This document shows, in pieces, positions 41,854 through 51,160 of a DNA stretch of 64,000 bases. Both the position numbers and the translations under genes were made by a program. Under the pieces are notes generated by a model. It was given only the letters and a program-made list of their open reading frames with translations. It was not told where the DNA came from and made no database searches. Numbering within the stretch: position 1 is the stretch's first letter; each line of letters begins with the position of its first letter. Source of the stretch: Blautia_A ammoniilytica (GTDB lineage Bacteria; Bacillota; Clostridia; Lachnospirales; Lachnospiraceae); the NCBI RefSeq assembly GCF_025566965.1, contig NZ_JAOQJL010000007.1, positions 62,001 to 126,000 of the forward strand, given 5' to 3'.

Positions 41854-43164
41854 ATGAGAATAAAAAGTTTGTTTGGTTTCGGTCAGGCGAGGGATAAGCC
41901 TGTACGGAATTACAGCAATGGTGAGTATACATTCAATTTCGGACGAAGCACCAGCGGAAAGAGCGTCAATGAAATGACAGCCATGCAGACTACTGCAGTT
42001 TATGCATGTGTGAGGATTTTGTCAGAAGCAATCGCATCGCTTCCAATTCATGTATATCGATACAAAGACGGTGGGAAGGAAATGGTTTGTGACCACCCGC
42101 TTTATACGCTGCTCCATGATGAGCCAAACCCGGAGATGATTTCATTTGTGTTCAGAGAAACGCTGATGAGTCATCTTTTAATTTGGGGAAATGCATATGC
42201 ACAGATCATACGAAATGGGAAAGGCGAGGTGCTTTCTCTGTATCCGCTACTTCCAAACAAGATGAGTGTGGAGAGGGACAGTAATGGAGTGCTGTATTAT
42301 GTGTATTCCCGTTATACAGATGAGAATCCCAACATGAAAAAGATGGGAGATATCATCTTAAGGCAGGAGGATGTGCTTCATATTCCCGGACTTGGATTTG
42401 ATGGTCTTATCGGTTACTCACCTATTGCAATGGCAAGGAATGCTGTCGGTATGACGATGGCATGTGAGGAATATGGTGCCAGTTTTTTTGCTAATGGTGC
42501 AAATCCCGGTGGTGTGTTGGAGCATCCGGGTGTGTTGAAAGACCCGGCAAAGGTAAGGGATTCTTGGAATGCAGTGTATCGTGGAACGACCAATGCCCAC
42601 AAGATTGCCGTACTTGAGGAAGGGATGAAATACCAGCAGATAGGTATCCCACCGGAGGAGGCGCAGTTCCTGGAAACAAGAAAGTTTCAGATTAACGAAA
42701 TTGCAAGGCTGTTTCGGATACCGCCACATATGGTCGGTGATTTGGAAAAGAGCAGTTTTTCTAATATTGAGCAGCAGTCCTTGGAATTTGTGAAATACAC
42801 ACTTGACCCGTGGGTAATCCGATGGGAACAGGCACTTAAAAAATCCCTTTTTCTGCCGGAAGAGAAAAAAGAGTTTTTTATAAAGTTGAATGTGGACGGT
42901 CTGCTCCGTGGAGATTATCAGAGCCGAATGAATGGTTACGCCATCGGCAGACAGAATGGTTGGCTGTCGACCAACGATATCCGTGAAATGGAAGATATGA
43001 ATCCATTACCGGAAGAGGAAGGTGGCAATCTGTATCTTGTGAACGGTGCGATGACGAAGCTGAAGGATGCAGGAGCATTTGCCAAAGAGGGAACGAAAAG
43101 CACGTCAGAGGAAACCGAACCGCAGCAACCACCAGACAATAGAAACAGAGGAGGTCTACGATGA
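41854..43164 (+). CDS. Phage portal protein (HK97 type)
   Basis: The 436-residue protein forms the dodecameric channel for DNA packaging. It shows the HK97-type sequence AVYACVRILSEAIASLPIHVYR, GNAYAQIIRNGKGEV, the region IARLFRIPPHMVGDLEKSSFSNIEQQSLEFV and LKKSLFLPEE. The C-terminus is polar and disordered. It overlaps the protease gene by 4 bases (ATGA). Confidence 0.95.
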   Translation: MRIKSLFGFGQARDKPVRNYSNGEYTFNFGRSTSGKSVNEMTAMQTTAVYACVRILSEAIASLPIHVYRYKDGGKEMVCDHPLYTLLHDEPNPEMISFVFRETLMSHLLIWGNAYAQIIRNGKGEVLSLYPLLPNKMSVERDSNGVLYYVYSRYTDENPNMKKMGDIILRQEDVLHIPGLGFDGLIGYSPIAMARNAVGMTMACEEYGASFFANGANPGGVLEHPGVLKDPAKVRDSWNAVYRGTTNAHKIAVLEEGMKYQQIGIPPEEAQFLETRKFQINEIARLFRIPPHMVGDLEKSSFSNIEQQSLEFVKYTLDPWVIRWEQALKKSLFLPEEKKEFFIKLNVDGLLRGDYQSRMNGYAIGRQNGWLSTNDIREMEDMNPLPEEEGGNLYLVNGAMTKLKDAGAFAKEGTKSTSEETEPQQPPDNRNRGGLR

Positions 43165-43877
43165 AACGAAAGTTTTGGAACTGGGTCAGAAATGAGGGGG
43201 AAAGAACCCTCTTTTTAAATGGAGAAATCTCAGATGAAACATGGTACGGGGATGAGGTTACCCCTAAGTTATTTAAAGACGAACTGTTATCCGGCGAAGG
43301 GGATATTACCGTATGGATAAACAGTCCGGGCGGTGATGTGTTTGCAGCTGCCCAAATCTACAACATGCTGATGGACTATAAAGGTCATGTGACTGTGAAG
43401 ATTGACGGTCTTGCTGCTTCGGCAGCCTCCGTGATTGCAATGGCAGGAACAAAGGTGCTGATGAGTCCGGTGGCAATGATGATGATCCACAACCCGGCTA
43501 CGATAGCCATTGGAGATACAGCAGAGATGAAAAAGGCAATTGAGATGCTTGATGAAGTCAAGGAATCCATTATGAATGCCTATGAAATCAAAACCGGATT
43601 GAACCGCACGAAAATCTCACATCTGATGGATGCAGAGTCCTGGTTCAATGCAAAGAAAGCTGTGGAACTTGGGTTTGCGGATGAAGTTCTCTTTGATAAG
43701 GGAAAAGAGGAAAATTCGGAAGAAAAGGAAGAAGAAAAGGAAGAGGAATTGGAAGCCATCCTGTTTTCAAGGTCGGCTGTTACCAATTCCTTTTTTAATA
43801 AGCTGATTCCCGGAAAGCCGGAGAAAAAGGTAAACATTAGCGAGCTTGAAAAGCGGCTCAGTCTGTTAAAGCCATAA
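43161..43877 (+). CDS. ClpP-like prohead maturation protease
   Basis: The 238-residue serine protease cleaves the capsid delta domain during head maturation. The ClpP fold is clear: INSPGGDVFAAAQIYNML, nucleophile Ser in GLAASAASVIAMAG, His in MMMIHNP. The C-terminal third is Glu/Lys-rich (EENSEEKEEEKEEEL) and may act as a scaffold. It lies in the canonical portal-protease-capsid order. Confidence 0.95.
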   Translation: MKRKFWNWVRNEGERTLFLNGEISDETWYGDEVTPKLFKDELLSGEGDITVWINSPGGDVFAAAQIYNMLMDYKGHVTVKIDGLAASAASVIAMAGTKVLMSPVAMMMIHNPATIAIGDTAEMKKAIEMLDEVKESIMNAYEIKTGLNRTKISHLMDAESWFNAKKAVELGFADEVLFDKGKEENSEEKEEEKEEELEAILFSRSAVTNSFFNKLIPGKPEKKVNISELEKRLSLLKP

Positions 43878-43891
43878 GGAGGGCAATGAAT

Positions 43892-45088
43892 ATGAGTACA
43901 GTATTGGAATTAATGGAAAAGAGAAAGAAAGCATGGGAAACTGCCAAGGCATTTTTGGATTCCAGAAGGGGCAGTGATGGTCTGATTTCTGCAGAGGACA
44001 ATGCGACTTACGAAAGAATGGAAGCGGATGTGGTGGCACTCGGTAAAGAAATCGAGAGATTGCAGAGACAGGCTGCCATTGATGCGGAACTGGCAAAGGC
44101 TACTTCCGAACCAATCAAGGATAAGCCGGGCATGAAGCCGGGGGATAAGGGGAGCGGACGTGCATCTGCTGAATACCAGACTGCATTCTGGAATGCGATG
44201 CGTAAGAAGAACTATTACGATGTCAATAATGCACTTTCCATCGGGGAAGATGCCGAGGGCGGTTATCTGGTGCCGGATGAGTTTGAAAGAAAATTGGTGG
44301 AAGGACTGGAAGAGGAGAGTTTCTTCCGTTCCCTTGCAACCGTAATCAGAACTTCCAGCGGTGACCGCAAGATTCCGATTGTTACGGGTAAGGGCGAAGC
44401 AGCATGGATTGACGAGAACGGACAGTTCCCTGAATCTGATGACAGCTTTGGTCAGACATCTATCGGAGCATATAAACTTGCTACCATGATTAAAGTATCG
44501 GATGAACTTTTAAATGATAGTATATTTGACGTTCAGGCATATATCGTGAAAGAGTTTGCAAGACGTATCTCCACAAAGGAAGAGGAAGCATTCTTTGTTG
44601 GTGACGGTGCCGGAAAACCTGTCGGTATTTTCAATGCCACCGGAGGTGGAGAAGTTGGTGTAACAACTACGACTGCCAACATCACATTTGATGATGTCAT
44701 GGATCTGTTCTATTCATTAAAGGCTCCTTACCGTAAGAAGGCTAAATGGATTTTGAATGATTCCACAGTTAAGGCACTACGTAAGTTAAAGGATTCCAAC
44801 GGTAATTATATCTGGCAGCCTTCTGTGTCTGTAGGTGTACCGGATATGATTTTGAACCGTCCTTATTACACTTCCACATTTGCACCGGAAGTGGCAGCAG
44901 GAGCCACACCTCTTGCATTCGGTGATTTTTCTTATTACTGGATTGCAGACCGTGAGGGCAGAAGCTTCAAACGTCTGAATGAACTTTATGCAACCACAGG
45001 ACAGGTCGGTTTCCTTGCAAGCCAGAGAGTGGATGGAAAGCTGATTCTTCCTGAAGCTGTGAAACTGCTTAGTATGAAGTCTGCGTAA
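43892..45088 (+). CDS. HK97-fold major capsid protein
   Basis: The 398-residue protein has an N-terminal coiled-coil delta domain (VLELMEKRKKAWETAKAFLDS, then EADVVALGKEIERLQRQ). The HK97 core follows, with GEDAEGGYLVPDEFERKLVEGLEEESFFR and GKPVGIFNATGG. Cleavage is expected near residue 90-110, before the core. The start at 43892 gives better spacing to AAGGAGG than the ATG six bases earlier. Confidence 0.95.
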   Translation: MSTVLELMEKRKKAWETAKAFLDSRRGSDGLISAEDNATYERMEADVVALGKEIERLQRQAAIDAELAKATSEPIKDKPGMKPGDKGSGRASAEYQTAFWNAMRKKNYYDVNNALSIGEDAEGGYLVPDEFERKLVEGLEEESFFRSLATVIRTSSGDRKIPIVTGKGEAAWIDENGQFPESDDSFGQTSIGAYKLATMIKVSDELLNDSIFDVQAYIVKEFARRISTKEEEAFFVGDGAGKPVGIFNATGGGEVGVTTTTANITFDDVMDLFYSLKAPYRKKAKWILNDSTVKALRKLKDSNGNYIWQPSVSVGVPDMILNRPYYTSTFAPEVAAGATPLAFGDFSYYWIADREGRSFKRLNELYATTGQVGFLASQRVDGKLILPEAVKLLSMKSA

Positions 45089-45105
45089 GATAGGGGGATG
45101 AGGGT

Positions 45106-45381
45106 ATGCTTGTGACCGTGGATGAAGCGAAATTATATCTGCGTTTGGATGGCACGGAAGAGGATGCCCTCATTCAGACGCTTTTGGAGACAGCAGAAAG
45201 TCTGTGCCAGGATATTGTAAGAACAGATTTTGATGAAATGGAAGAAGTGCCGGAGATTGTGAAAGTTGGAATTCGTTATGCTGTGACCTATTTATATGAA
45301 AACAGGGAAAAGGCAGACTTTGATGAGTTGACTAGGATGCTTAAATTTCTGCTGTACAGTGTGCGGAAGGAGGAATTCTGA
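45106..45381 (+). CDS. Phage head-tail connector protein (gp6-like)
   Basis: The 91-residue protein (VTVDEAKLYLRLDGTEEDALIQTLLETAESLCQDI, then VGIRYAVTYLYENRE) matches the gp6/YqbG-like adaptor that binds the portal. Normal size and position after the capsid gene. Confidence 0.9.
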   Translation: MLVTVDEAKLYLRLDGTEEDALIQTLLETAESLCQDIVRTDFDEMEEVPEIVKVGIRYAVTYLYENREKADFDELTRMLKFLLYSVRKEEF

Positions 45382-45707
45382 TGCAGGTCGGAAGGATGAG
45401 ATACCGCATAGAAATACAGGATTATAAAAGTACACAGGATGCAGACGGGTTTGAAACAAGGGAGTGGATGACAGTCCATACGGTATGGGCAGACATCGCT
45501 CCCGTTTCCGGTAAAGAGTATATGGCTTCCAACAGAGAGACTGCAGAAATCACAAATAAAATATACATCCGATTTCGTTCAGGAATTAAATCTACCATGA
45601 GAATAAAACACGGGGACAGAATTTTTGAAATTGAGTCCGTGCTTGGAGATAAGCGGAGCGGAATGCTTACCATTATGGCGAGGGAGGTGGCGCGATGGCA
45701 AAGATGA
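45381..45707 (+). CDS. Phage head closure protein
   Basis: The 108-residue protein (RMRYRIEIQDYKSTQDADGFE, TVWADIAPVSGKEYMAS, YIRFRSGIKSTMRIKHGDRIFEI) is a SPP1 gp16-like head-tail stopper that closes the head after packaging. It overlaps both neighbours slightly. Confidence 0.92.
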   Translation: MQVGRMRYRIEIQDYKSTQDADGFETREWMTVHTVWADIAPVSGKEYMASNRETAEITNKIYIRFRSGIKSTMRIKHGDRIFEIESVLGDKRSGMLTIMAREVARWQR

Positions 45708-46126
45708 CATTCAAACTGCCGGAAGAAACCATACGAAAGATGGAAGCACTGGGCAGCTATTATGATGCAGTCACAAGTGCGGTATTGGAAGAAGGGGTAA
45801 AGCCATTGTACGATGCTGCGAAACAGAGTCTTTCTTCCGTTATTGGTCAGGCGACAAAAGAACCATCGGAATCAACAGGTGATTTGCTTGAGTCTCTGTC
45901 TGTTACGAAACCTTACCAGTCTGCAGATGGGAATTGGAACATAAAGGTGGGCTGTATCGGTTATGACAGAAAAGGAGTACCCAACCCACTGAAAGCTGCT
46001 GTTTTGGAACATGGTCGTTCTAATCAGCCAGCCAAGCCGTGGGCGAAGCCGGCCGGCAGAAAGGCGAAGAAGGAATGCATCAAAAAGATGCAGGAAGCAT
46101 TGGATTCGGAGGTGGAGAAATTATGA
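45695..46126 (+). CDS. HK97 gp10-like neck/tail protein
   Basis: The 143-residue protein contains VLEEGVKPLYDAAKQSLSSVIG and VGCIGYDRKGVPNPLKAAVLEHGRS, the HK97-gp10 pattern of tail-completion proteins. It acts at the head-tail joint. It ends in an ATGA overlap with the next gene. Confidence 0.9.
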   Translation: MAKMTFKLPEETIRKMEALGSYYDAVTSAVLEEGVKPLYDAAKQSLSSVIGQATKEPSESTGDLLESLSVTKPYQSADGNWNIKVGCIGYDRKGVPNPLKAAVLEHGRSNQPAKPWAKPAGRKAKKECIKKMQEALDSEVEKL

Positions 46127-46476
46127 GTCTGAACAGCCGAATCATAAAGGCATTAGAACCTATGAAACTGAAAGTGACAGTTTCGGAGTATCCGGTTAAT
46201 GATGAGGAAGGAAAACCTCAACAACCGGATACTTTTTTGGTAATCATACCCGGAACGGATGATTTCCCTGTATGTGCAGATGACCGACCAATCGTGGAGA
46301 CAGAGGAAGTTGAACTGGCACTTTACTGTAAAGGAAATTATCTGAAGATGAGGGATGAGATTACTACAAGGCTCCTGGATGCAGACATTACGATTACATC
46401 CAGAAAATATATGGAGTTTGAAAAAGAAACAAAATACCACCATTACATTTTTGAAGTAATGGGAATAAGCGAATAG
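46123..46476 (+). CDS. Phage tail terminator/minor tail protein
   Basis: The 117-residue protein (SLNSRIIKALEPMKLKVTVSE, VIIPGTDDFPVCADDRP, ELALYCKGNYLKMRDEITTRLLDADITI) has the size and position of a tail terminator (gpU-like). The ATG at 46123 overlaps the previous stop; earlier in-frame starts lie inside gp10. Confidence 0.82.
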   Translation: MSLNSRIIKALEPMKLKVTVSEYPVNDEEGKPQQPDTFLVIIPGTDDFPVCADDRPIVETEEVELALYCKGNYLKMRDEITTRLLDADITITSRKYMEFEKETKYHHYIFEVMGISE

Positions 46477-46492
46477 GAAGGAGGATTTGCCA

Positions 46493-47107
46493 ATGGCAAC
46501 CATCGGTCTTGATAAATTATTTTATGCGCCTATTACAGAGGATGAAAACGAGGAGGAAACCTATGGTACTCCGGTGCAGCTTGCAAAAGCGATTTCTGTG
46601 GAGTTGTCTGTAGAACTTGCAGAAGCAGTGCTGTATGCGGATGATGGAATTGCACAGATCATCAAGGAATTCAATTCTGGCACACTGACACTTGGTGTGG
46701 ATGACATCGGACTTTCCGCAGCATCAGAACTGACAGGTGCAGAGATTGACAGCAATGGTGTACTGGTTTCCACATCGGAAGACGACGGTAAGCCTGTAGC
46801 AGTCGGCTTCAGAGCAAAGAAGGCAAACGGAAAATACCGTTATTTCTGGTTATACCGTGTGAAGTTTGCGGTTCCGGCTACCAATTTGGAAACAAAGGGA
46901 GAATCCATAAACTTCCAGACACCAAGCATTGAAGGAACGGTAATGCGCAGAAATAAGGTGGACGGAAAGGGCAGACATCCGTGGAAAGCGGAGGTCAGTG
47001 AGGATGATTCCGGTGTAAATACAACAACTATCGGAAGCTGGTATAAAGAGGTTTACGAGCCTGCTTATACAACTGAAGCGTCAAATGTATCGGAAGAGGA
47101 TGCATAG
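46493..47107 (+). CDS. Major tail protein (phi13 family)
   Basis: The 204-residue protein polymerises into the tail tube. It begins MATIGLDKLFYAPITEDENEEETYG and contains VEELAEAVLYADDG-like sequence and FRAKKANGKYRYFWLYRVKFAVP, typical of phi13-type tube proteins. ATG 46493 with AAGGAGG was chosen over an upstream TTG. Confidence 0.93.
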   Translation: MATIGLDKLFYAPITEDENEEETYGTPVQLAKAISVELSVELAEAVLYADDGIAQIIKEFNSGTLTLGVDDIGLSAASELTGAEIDSNGVLVSTSEDDGKPVAVGFRAKKANGKYRYFWLYRVKFAVPATNLETKGESINFQTPSIEGTVMRRNKVDGKGRHPWKAEVSEDDSGVNTTTIGSWYKEVYEPAYTTEASNVSEEDA

Positions 47108-47142
47108 AAACCGGGTAACCGGGATTTGAAAGGAGAAGCAGT

Positions 47143-47556
47143 ATGTACAGTATAGAAGATAGAAGTCAGGTTATTACAATCGGTGGTGTGGAACACAAGC
47201 TGATTCTTACCACCAAAGCAACAAAGGATATTACCAAGCGGTATGGCGGTTTGGAAAAACTCGGTGACAAGCTGTTAAAGAATGCAACGATGGAGGAATC
47301 GTTGGGAGAGGTTATTTGGCTGATTGCATTGTTGGCAAATCAGGAAATCCTCATCCATAATTTACAGCACAGGGATGAACCGAAACCGCTTCTTACAGAA
47401 GATGAAATAGAACTTCTTACCAATCCGTATGAACTGGCAGAATATAAGGATGCAATCATGGCAGCAATGTTAAAAGGCACGAAGCGTCATGTGGAATCCA
47501 TGCCGGAGAAAAATGAAAAGGGAAACGCACAGACCGGGCAGAGCCACCAGAAGTGA
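47143..47556 (+). CDS. Tail assembly chaperone, short form (gpG-like)
   Basis: The 137-residue protein (ITIGGVEHKLILTTKATKDITKRYGGLEKLGDKLL, then LTEDEIELLTNPYELAEYKDAIMAAMLKGTKRHVES) lies between the tube and tape-measure genes, the usual site of gpG-like chaperones. Near its end GGGAAAC in frame G-GGA-AAC, plus a downstream stem, indicates a -1 ribosomal frameshift yielding a longer form. Confidence 0.9.
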   Translation: MYSIEDRSQVITIGGVEHKLILTTKATKDITKRYGGLEKLGDKLLKNATMEESLGEVIWLIALLANQEILIHNLQHRDEPKPLLTEDEIELLTNPYELAEYKDAIMAAMLKGTKRHVESMPEKNEKGNAQTGQSHQK

Positions 47557-47568
47557 GCTTTGCCCGGT
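47520..47568 (+). promoter_or_regulatory. Programmed -1 frameshift signal
   Basis: The slippery heptamer GGGAAAC (47520-47526) is in the zero frame as G-GGA-AAC. A 6-base spacer follows, then an 8-bp perfect stem, ACCGGGCA (47533-47540) with TGCCCGGT (47561-47568). The zero-frame stop TGA (47554-47556) lies inside the loop. This is the standard layout of tail-chaperone frameshifting. Confidence 0.85.
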
Positions 47569-47732
47569 TCGTGTATATCGGAGTAACACAGTTACGGAAA
47601 CCGGAAGAGGAAGTGCTTTTGACACCGCTTGGCGAACTTATGGATCAATGGGAACTTCACAAACAGTTTCTTGGAATTGCAAAGCCTAAGAGGGAGGTTT
47701 TCATTGAGGATATCATACCGGAAGGCATCTAA
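47526..47732 (+). CDS. Tail assembly chaperone, -1 frameshift extension (gpGT-like)
   Basis: After a -1 slip at 47526 the frame stays open for 68 codons to TAA at 47730-47732 (including AEPPEVSFARFVYIGVTQLR and ending EDIIPEG-Ile). The fusion would be about 196 residues. No good independent start precedes this frame. GpGT-type fusions bind the tape measure during tail assembly. It ends just before the tape-measure gene. Confidence 0.8.
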   Translation, partial: RTDRAEPPEVSFARFVYIGVTQLRKPEEEVLLTPLGELMDQWELHKQFLGIAKPKREVFIEDIIPEGI

Positions 47733-47744
47733 GGAGGTGTTTGG

Positions 47745-50372
47745 ATGGCTGAGAGTTTCGGTGTCAAGATGGGAGTTGAGGGCGAGAAGGAGTTTAAAAA
47801 TGCCCTAAAGGAAATCAACTCCGCTTTTAAGGTGCTTGGTTCAGAAATGAACCTTGTCACATCGCAATTTGATAAAAACGATAAATCCATCCAGTCCTTA
47901 AGTGCAAGAAACGGTGTGCTGACGAAGGAGATAGAAGCACAGAAAAATAAGGTGCAGACTTTACAGGCGGCACTTGAAAATGCTTCCTCTTCTTTTGGGG
48001 AAGCGGATAGCCGAACCAGAAGCTGGCAGATACAGCTGAACAATGCACAGGCTGATTTGAATAAAATGGAGTCTGAATTGAAAGCTAATGAGGATGCCAT
48101 TGACAGACTGGGACAGGAGATGGAGGAAGCAGAAGAACAGACGGATGATTTTGCAGAATCACTCTCAGACAGCGGAGATGTGGCAGAGGATTCATCCGGT
48201 AAGTTCGAAAAGGTCGGTTCTGTTGTCGCAGGAGTCGGTACGGCTATCGCAGCAGCGGCAGCTGCTATTGGTGCTGCCGTTGTGGCAGCAGGCGTGGAAC
48301 TGGTAAAACTGGGTGATGAATATAATAAGGCTGTCAATCAGATATCCGCATCCACAGGAGCAACAGGCACGGAATTAGAGGAACTTGGTGCAATCGCACA
48401 GAAGGTCTATACCAATAATTTCGGTGACAGCCTTGAGGATGTAGCAGAGGGATTATCCATTGTACAGAAAACAACCGGACTTGTGGGGGATGAGTTACAG
48501 AAAGCCACAGAGTCCGGTTTTGCTTTGCGTGATACCTTCGGATATGATCTGCAGGAATCGGCTCGTGCTGCCAATGCACTGATGAAGAACTTTGGTGTGA
48601 CAGCAGAGGAAGCATATAACATCATTGCAGTCGGCGCACAGAATGGTGCAGACCAAAACGGGGATTTACTCGATACCTTAAATGAATATTCCGCACAGTA
48701 TTCCGCATTGGGATTGTCAGCGGATCAGTTTGTTACCGGACTTATCAATGGTGCAGAAGCAGGTGTTTTCTCCATTGATAAAGTCGGTGATGCCGTTAAG
48801 GAATTTAACTTAAGGGCAAAGGACGGAAGCAATACAACTATAGAAGCATTTCAGGCACTTGGGATGAATGCAGATGAAATGACGAAACGGTTTGCTGCCG
48901 GAGGAGAGAGTGCCGAGGAGGCCTTCTTCGAAGTTGTGAATACCTTAAATAATATGGATGACCCGATAGCAAAGAACACGGCTGCGGTTAAACTGTTCGG
49001 TACACAGTTTGAAGATTTACAGGCAAATGTACTTCCCGTGCTTGCCGGGATGAAAGATGGGGCGGCTACAAGCTATGATGCCCTGTCACAAATTAATGAA
49101 ATAAAATATGCGGATTTGGATTCTGCATTGGAGGGAACGAAACGCTCCATTGAGGGTGTGTTCCTACCAACGGTAAGCCAGATGTCCGCAGGAATAACAG
49201 ATGTATTTTCCACACTGGGAAATGCAATCAATGAAGCAAACGGAGATTTCAGTCAGATAAGTGTGGCAATTGGAACAGCCATAGGAGATGTGGCAGCCAT
49301 TATCACAGAGCAGATGCCGATGTTCCTTGAGTTGGGACTTAATATCGTGACCTCTATCGGAGGTGCGATTCTGGAAAATCTGCCGATTTTGATTGAATCT
49401 GCGACAAATATTGTGCTGACTATTCTGAATTCACTGATAGCCGCCCTTCCTCAGATAACCGAGGGCGCTTTGCAGTTGGTGCTTACACTGGTCAACGGAA
49501 TTTTAGCGAATTTGCCACAGTTGGTCGATGCTGCGATTCAGATGATTGTCACACTGGCAACCGGAATAGGAGAGGCACTGCCACAGTTGATTCCGACCAT
49601 AGTCAATGCGGTGATTTTAATATGCACTACTTTGCTGAACAACATGGATAAAATTCTGGATGCCGCTTTTTCCATCATTACCGGATTAGCCCAGGGACTT
49701 CTGAATGCACTGCCGAAATTGGTGGCTGCTTTGCCTCAGATTATTTCGTCCATCATCAATTTCATAACCACAAATCTGCCTAAGATTATTGAGATGGGTG
49801 TTAAATTGGTGGTTCAGCTGGCGGTTGGATTGGTTAAGGCGATACCACAGCTGGTGGCAAGTTTACCTCAAATCGTGACAGCCATTATTTCCGGTATTGG
49901 AAAAGCTGCGACCTCTATTGTGAGTGTCGGAAAGAATATCGTGACCGGACTTTGGAGTGGTGTTTCTTCCATGATTTCGTGGGTAAAGAACAAGATTTCC
50001 AGTTTTGTTGGGGATATCGTTGGCGGTATCAAGAGCCTGCTCGGTATCCATTCACCATCCCGTGTGTTTGCTGGAATTGGTGACAACATGGCCAAAGGTC
50101 TTGGCGAGGGCTTCACAGATGAAATGGATAAGGTGTCAAAGGATATTAACAATGCCATTCCTACAGACTTTGATGTAGATGCAAGGGTGGGAGCGAATAC
50201 ACAGACTTCCGGTTCGGGAAGTGGCGGAACGGTGATTACTTATACCGGCCCGCTTGTGAGTGTAGCACAGATGGTAGTACGAAGTGAGGATGATATTCGA
50301 AAGGTATCACAGGGACTGTATAACCTGATGCAGTCGGGAACGAGGGCACAGGGAATTATACCAATCACCTAA
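47745..50372 (+). CDS. Tape measure protein
   Basis: The 875-residue protein sets tail length. The N-terminus is coiled coil (SFGVKMGVEGEKEFKNALKEINSAFKVLG onward). It has an Ala-rich membrane-like stretch (VVAGVGTAIAAAAAAIGAAVVAAGVE), then the TP901-type core (ATGTELEELGAIAQKVYTNNFG). A long region with repeated LPQ(L/I) motifs (about every 35-40 residues) and a C-terminal SFVGDIVGGIKSLLGIHSPSRVF segment follow. No frameshift is visible. By the usual rule of 1.5 Angstrom per residue it implies a siphovirus-length tail. Confidence 0.95.
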   Translation: MAESFGVKMGVEGEKEFKNALKEINSAFKVLGSEMNLVTSQFDKNDKSIQSLSARNGVLTKEIEAQKNKVQTLQAALENASSSFGEADSRTRSWQIQLNNAQADLNKMESELKANEDAIDRLGQEMEEAEEQTDDFAESLSDSGDVAEDSSGKFEKVGSVVAGVGTAIAAAAAAIGAAVVAAGVELVKLGDEYNKAVNQISASTGATGTELEELGAIAQKVYTNNFGDSLEDVAEGLSIVQKTTGLVGDELQKATESGFALRDTFGYDLQESARAANALMKNFGVTAEEAYNIIAVGAQNGADQNGDLLDTLNEYSAQYSALGLSADQFVTGLINGAEAGVFSIDKVGDAVKEFNLRAKDGSNTTIEAFQALGMNADEMTKRFAAGGESAEEAFFEVVNTLNNMDDPIAKNTAAVKLFGTQFEDLQANVLPVLAGMKDGAATSYDALSQINEIKYADLDSALEGTKRSIEGVFLPTVSQMSAGITDVFSTLGNAINEANGDFSQISVAIGTAIGDVAAIITEQMPMFLELGLNIVTSIGGAILENLPILIESATNIVLTILNSLIAALPQITEGALQLVLTLVNGILANLPQLVDAAIQMIVTLATGIGEALPQLIPTIVNAVILICTTLLNNMDKILDAAFSIITGLAQGLLNALPKLVAALPQIISSIINFITTNLPKIIEMGVKLVVQLAVGLVKAIPQLVASLPQIVTAIISGIGKAATSIVSVGKNIVTGLWSGVSSMISWVKNKISSFVGDIVGGIKSLLGIHSPSRVFAGIGDNMAKGLGEGFTDEMDKVSKDINNAIPTDFDVDARVGANTQTSGSGSGGTVITYTGPLVSVAQMVVRSEDDIRKVSQGLYNLMQSGTRAQGIIPIT

Positions 50373-50386
50373 GAAGGAGGAGAAGC

Positions 50387-51160
50387 ATGGGATTTTCATT
50401 TCAGGGAATTCATTCGAAGGAAAAAAAGCTGAAAGCAAGAATTACGGGATATCCCATGCTTCCGGCTTTTAGAAATAATACGGAAAGCATACCGGGAAGG
50501 TCAGGGATACTGGATTTTGGAATGGAGTATTCTGAGCGTATCATTCCGGTGGAATGTTCCGTGTTCCCGGAGCAGGATTTTTCTGCTCTGGTACATAGAA
50601 TAGATGAAATTAATGGGTGGCTGAATCCGTATAGAGGGGTTCAGCCATTGATTTTTGATGAATATCCGGACAGATATTTTATGGCGAGACTGAATACGGA
50701 AATCAGCATGGAAAGAGTATCACGGACAGCAGGTACGTTTTCTTTGGAGTTTATCTGTCCTGATCCATTCGGTTATGCCGTAGAGGATGAGGTGTTTTCT
50801 ATCGCAGCAGAGGGCAAGACCACTGTAAACAGACAAAAGGGAAATCTTATATCTGAACCGATTTTTGAATTAAAAGCGATTATGGACAGCACCTCTTCTT
50901 ATGTGGATATCGAAGTAAATGGGGAGTTGGTTCGTGTAAAAGGAAAACTTGCGGAAGGAGAAACCTTTGTACTTGATACGGCAAAGCTGACGGCTAAAGT
51001 TGTGGATTCCAATACCGGGGTAACATTGCGGAACGCTCTTTCACAGCTTGATGAGTTGGTGTTCCCGGAACTGAATCCGGGCGGTAATGAGGTTCTGGTT
51101 TCTGTAAGTGGTGCAACCTTTACGGAACTTACGATACAGGGAAGGAGCAGGTGGGTGTAA
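50387..51160 (+). CDS. Distal tail protein (Dit)
   Basis: The 257-residue protein begins MGFSFQGIHSKEKKLKARIT, with LPAFRNNTESIPGRSGILDFG and MARLNTEISMERVSRTAGTFSLEFICPDPFGYA, the Dit/Sipho_tail pattern. It forms the ring joining tube and tip. It overlaps the next gene by one base. Confidence 0.92.
   Translation: MGFSFQGIHSKEKKLKARITGYPMLPAFRNNTESIPGRSGILDFGMEYSERIIPVECSVFPEQDFSALVHRIDEINGWLNPYRGVQPLIFDEYPDRYFMARLNTEISMERVSRTAGTFSLEFICPDPFGYAVEDEVFSIAAEGKTTVNRQKGNLISEPIFELKAIMDSTSSYVDIEVNGELVRVKGKLAEGETFVLDTAKLTAKVVDSNTGVTLRNALSQLDELVFPELNPGGNEVLVSVSGATFTELTIQGRSRWV

Noticed and set aside
47729..48337. Minus-strand ORF opposite the tape-measure N-terminus
   Set aside because: Serine- and alanine-rich mirror of a coiled-coil region; no start signal; inside a clear tape-measure gene.
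49380..49870. Repeated LPQ-containing segments that could be read as a tandem DNA repeat
   Set aside because: They are protein-level periodicity of the tape-measure hydrophobic region, with DNA copies too diverged to call a nucleotide repeat.
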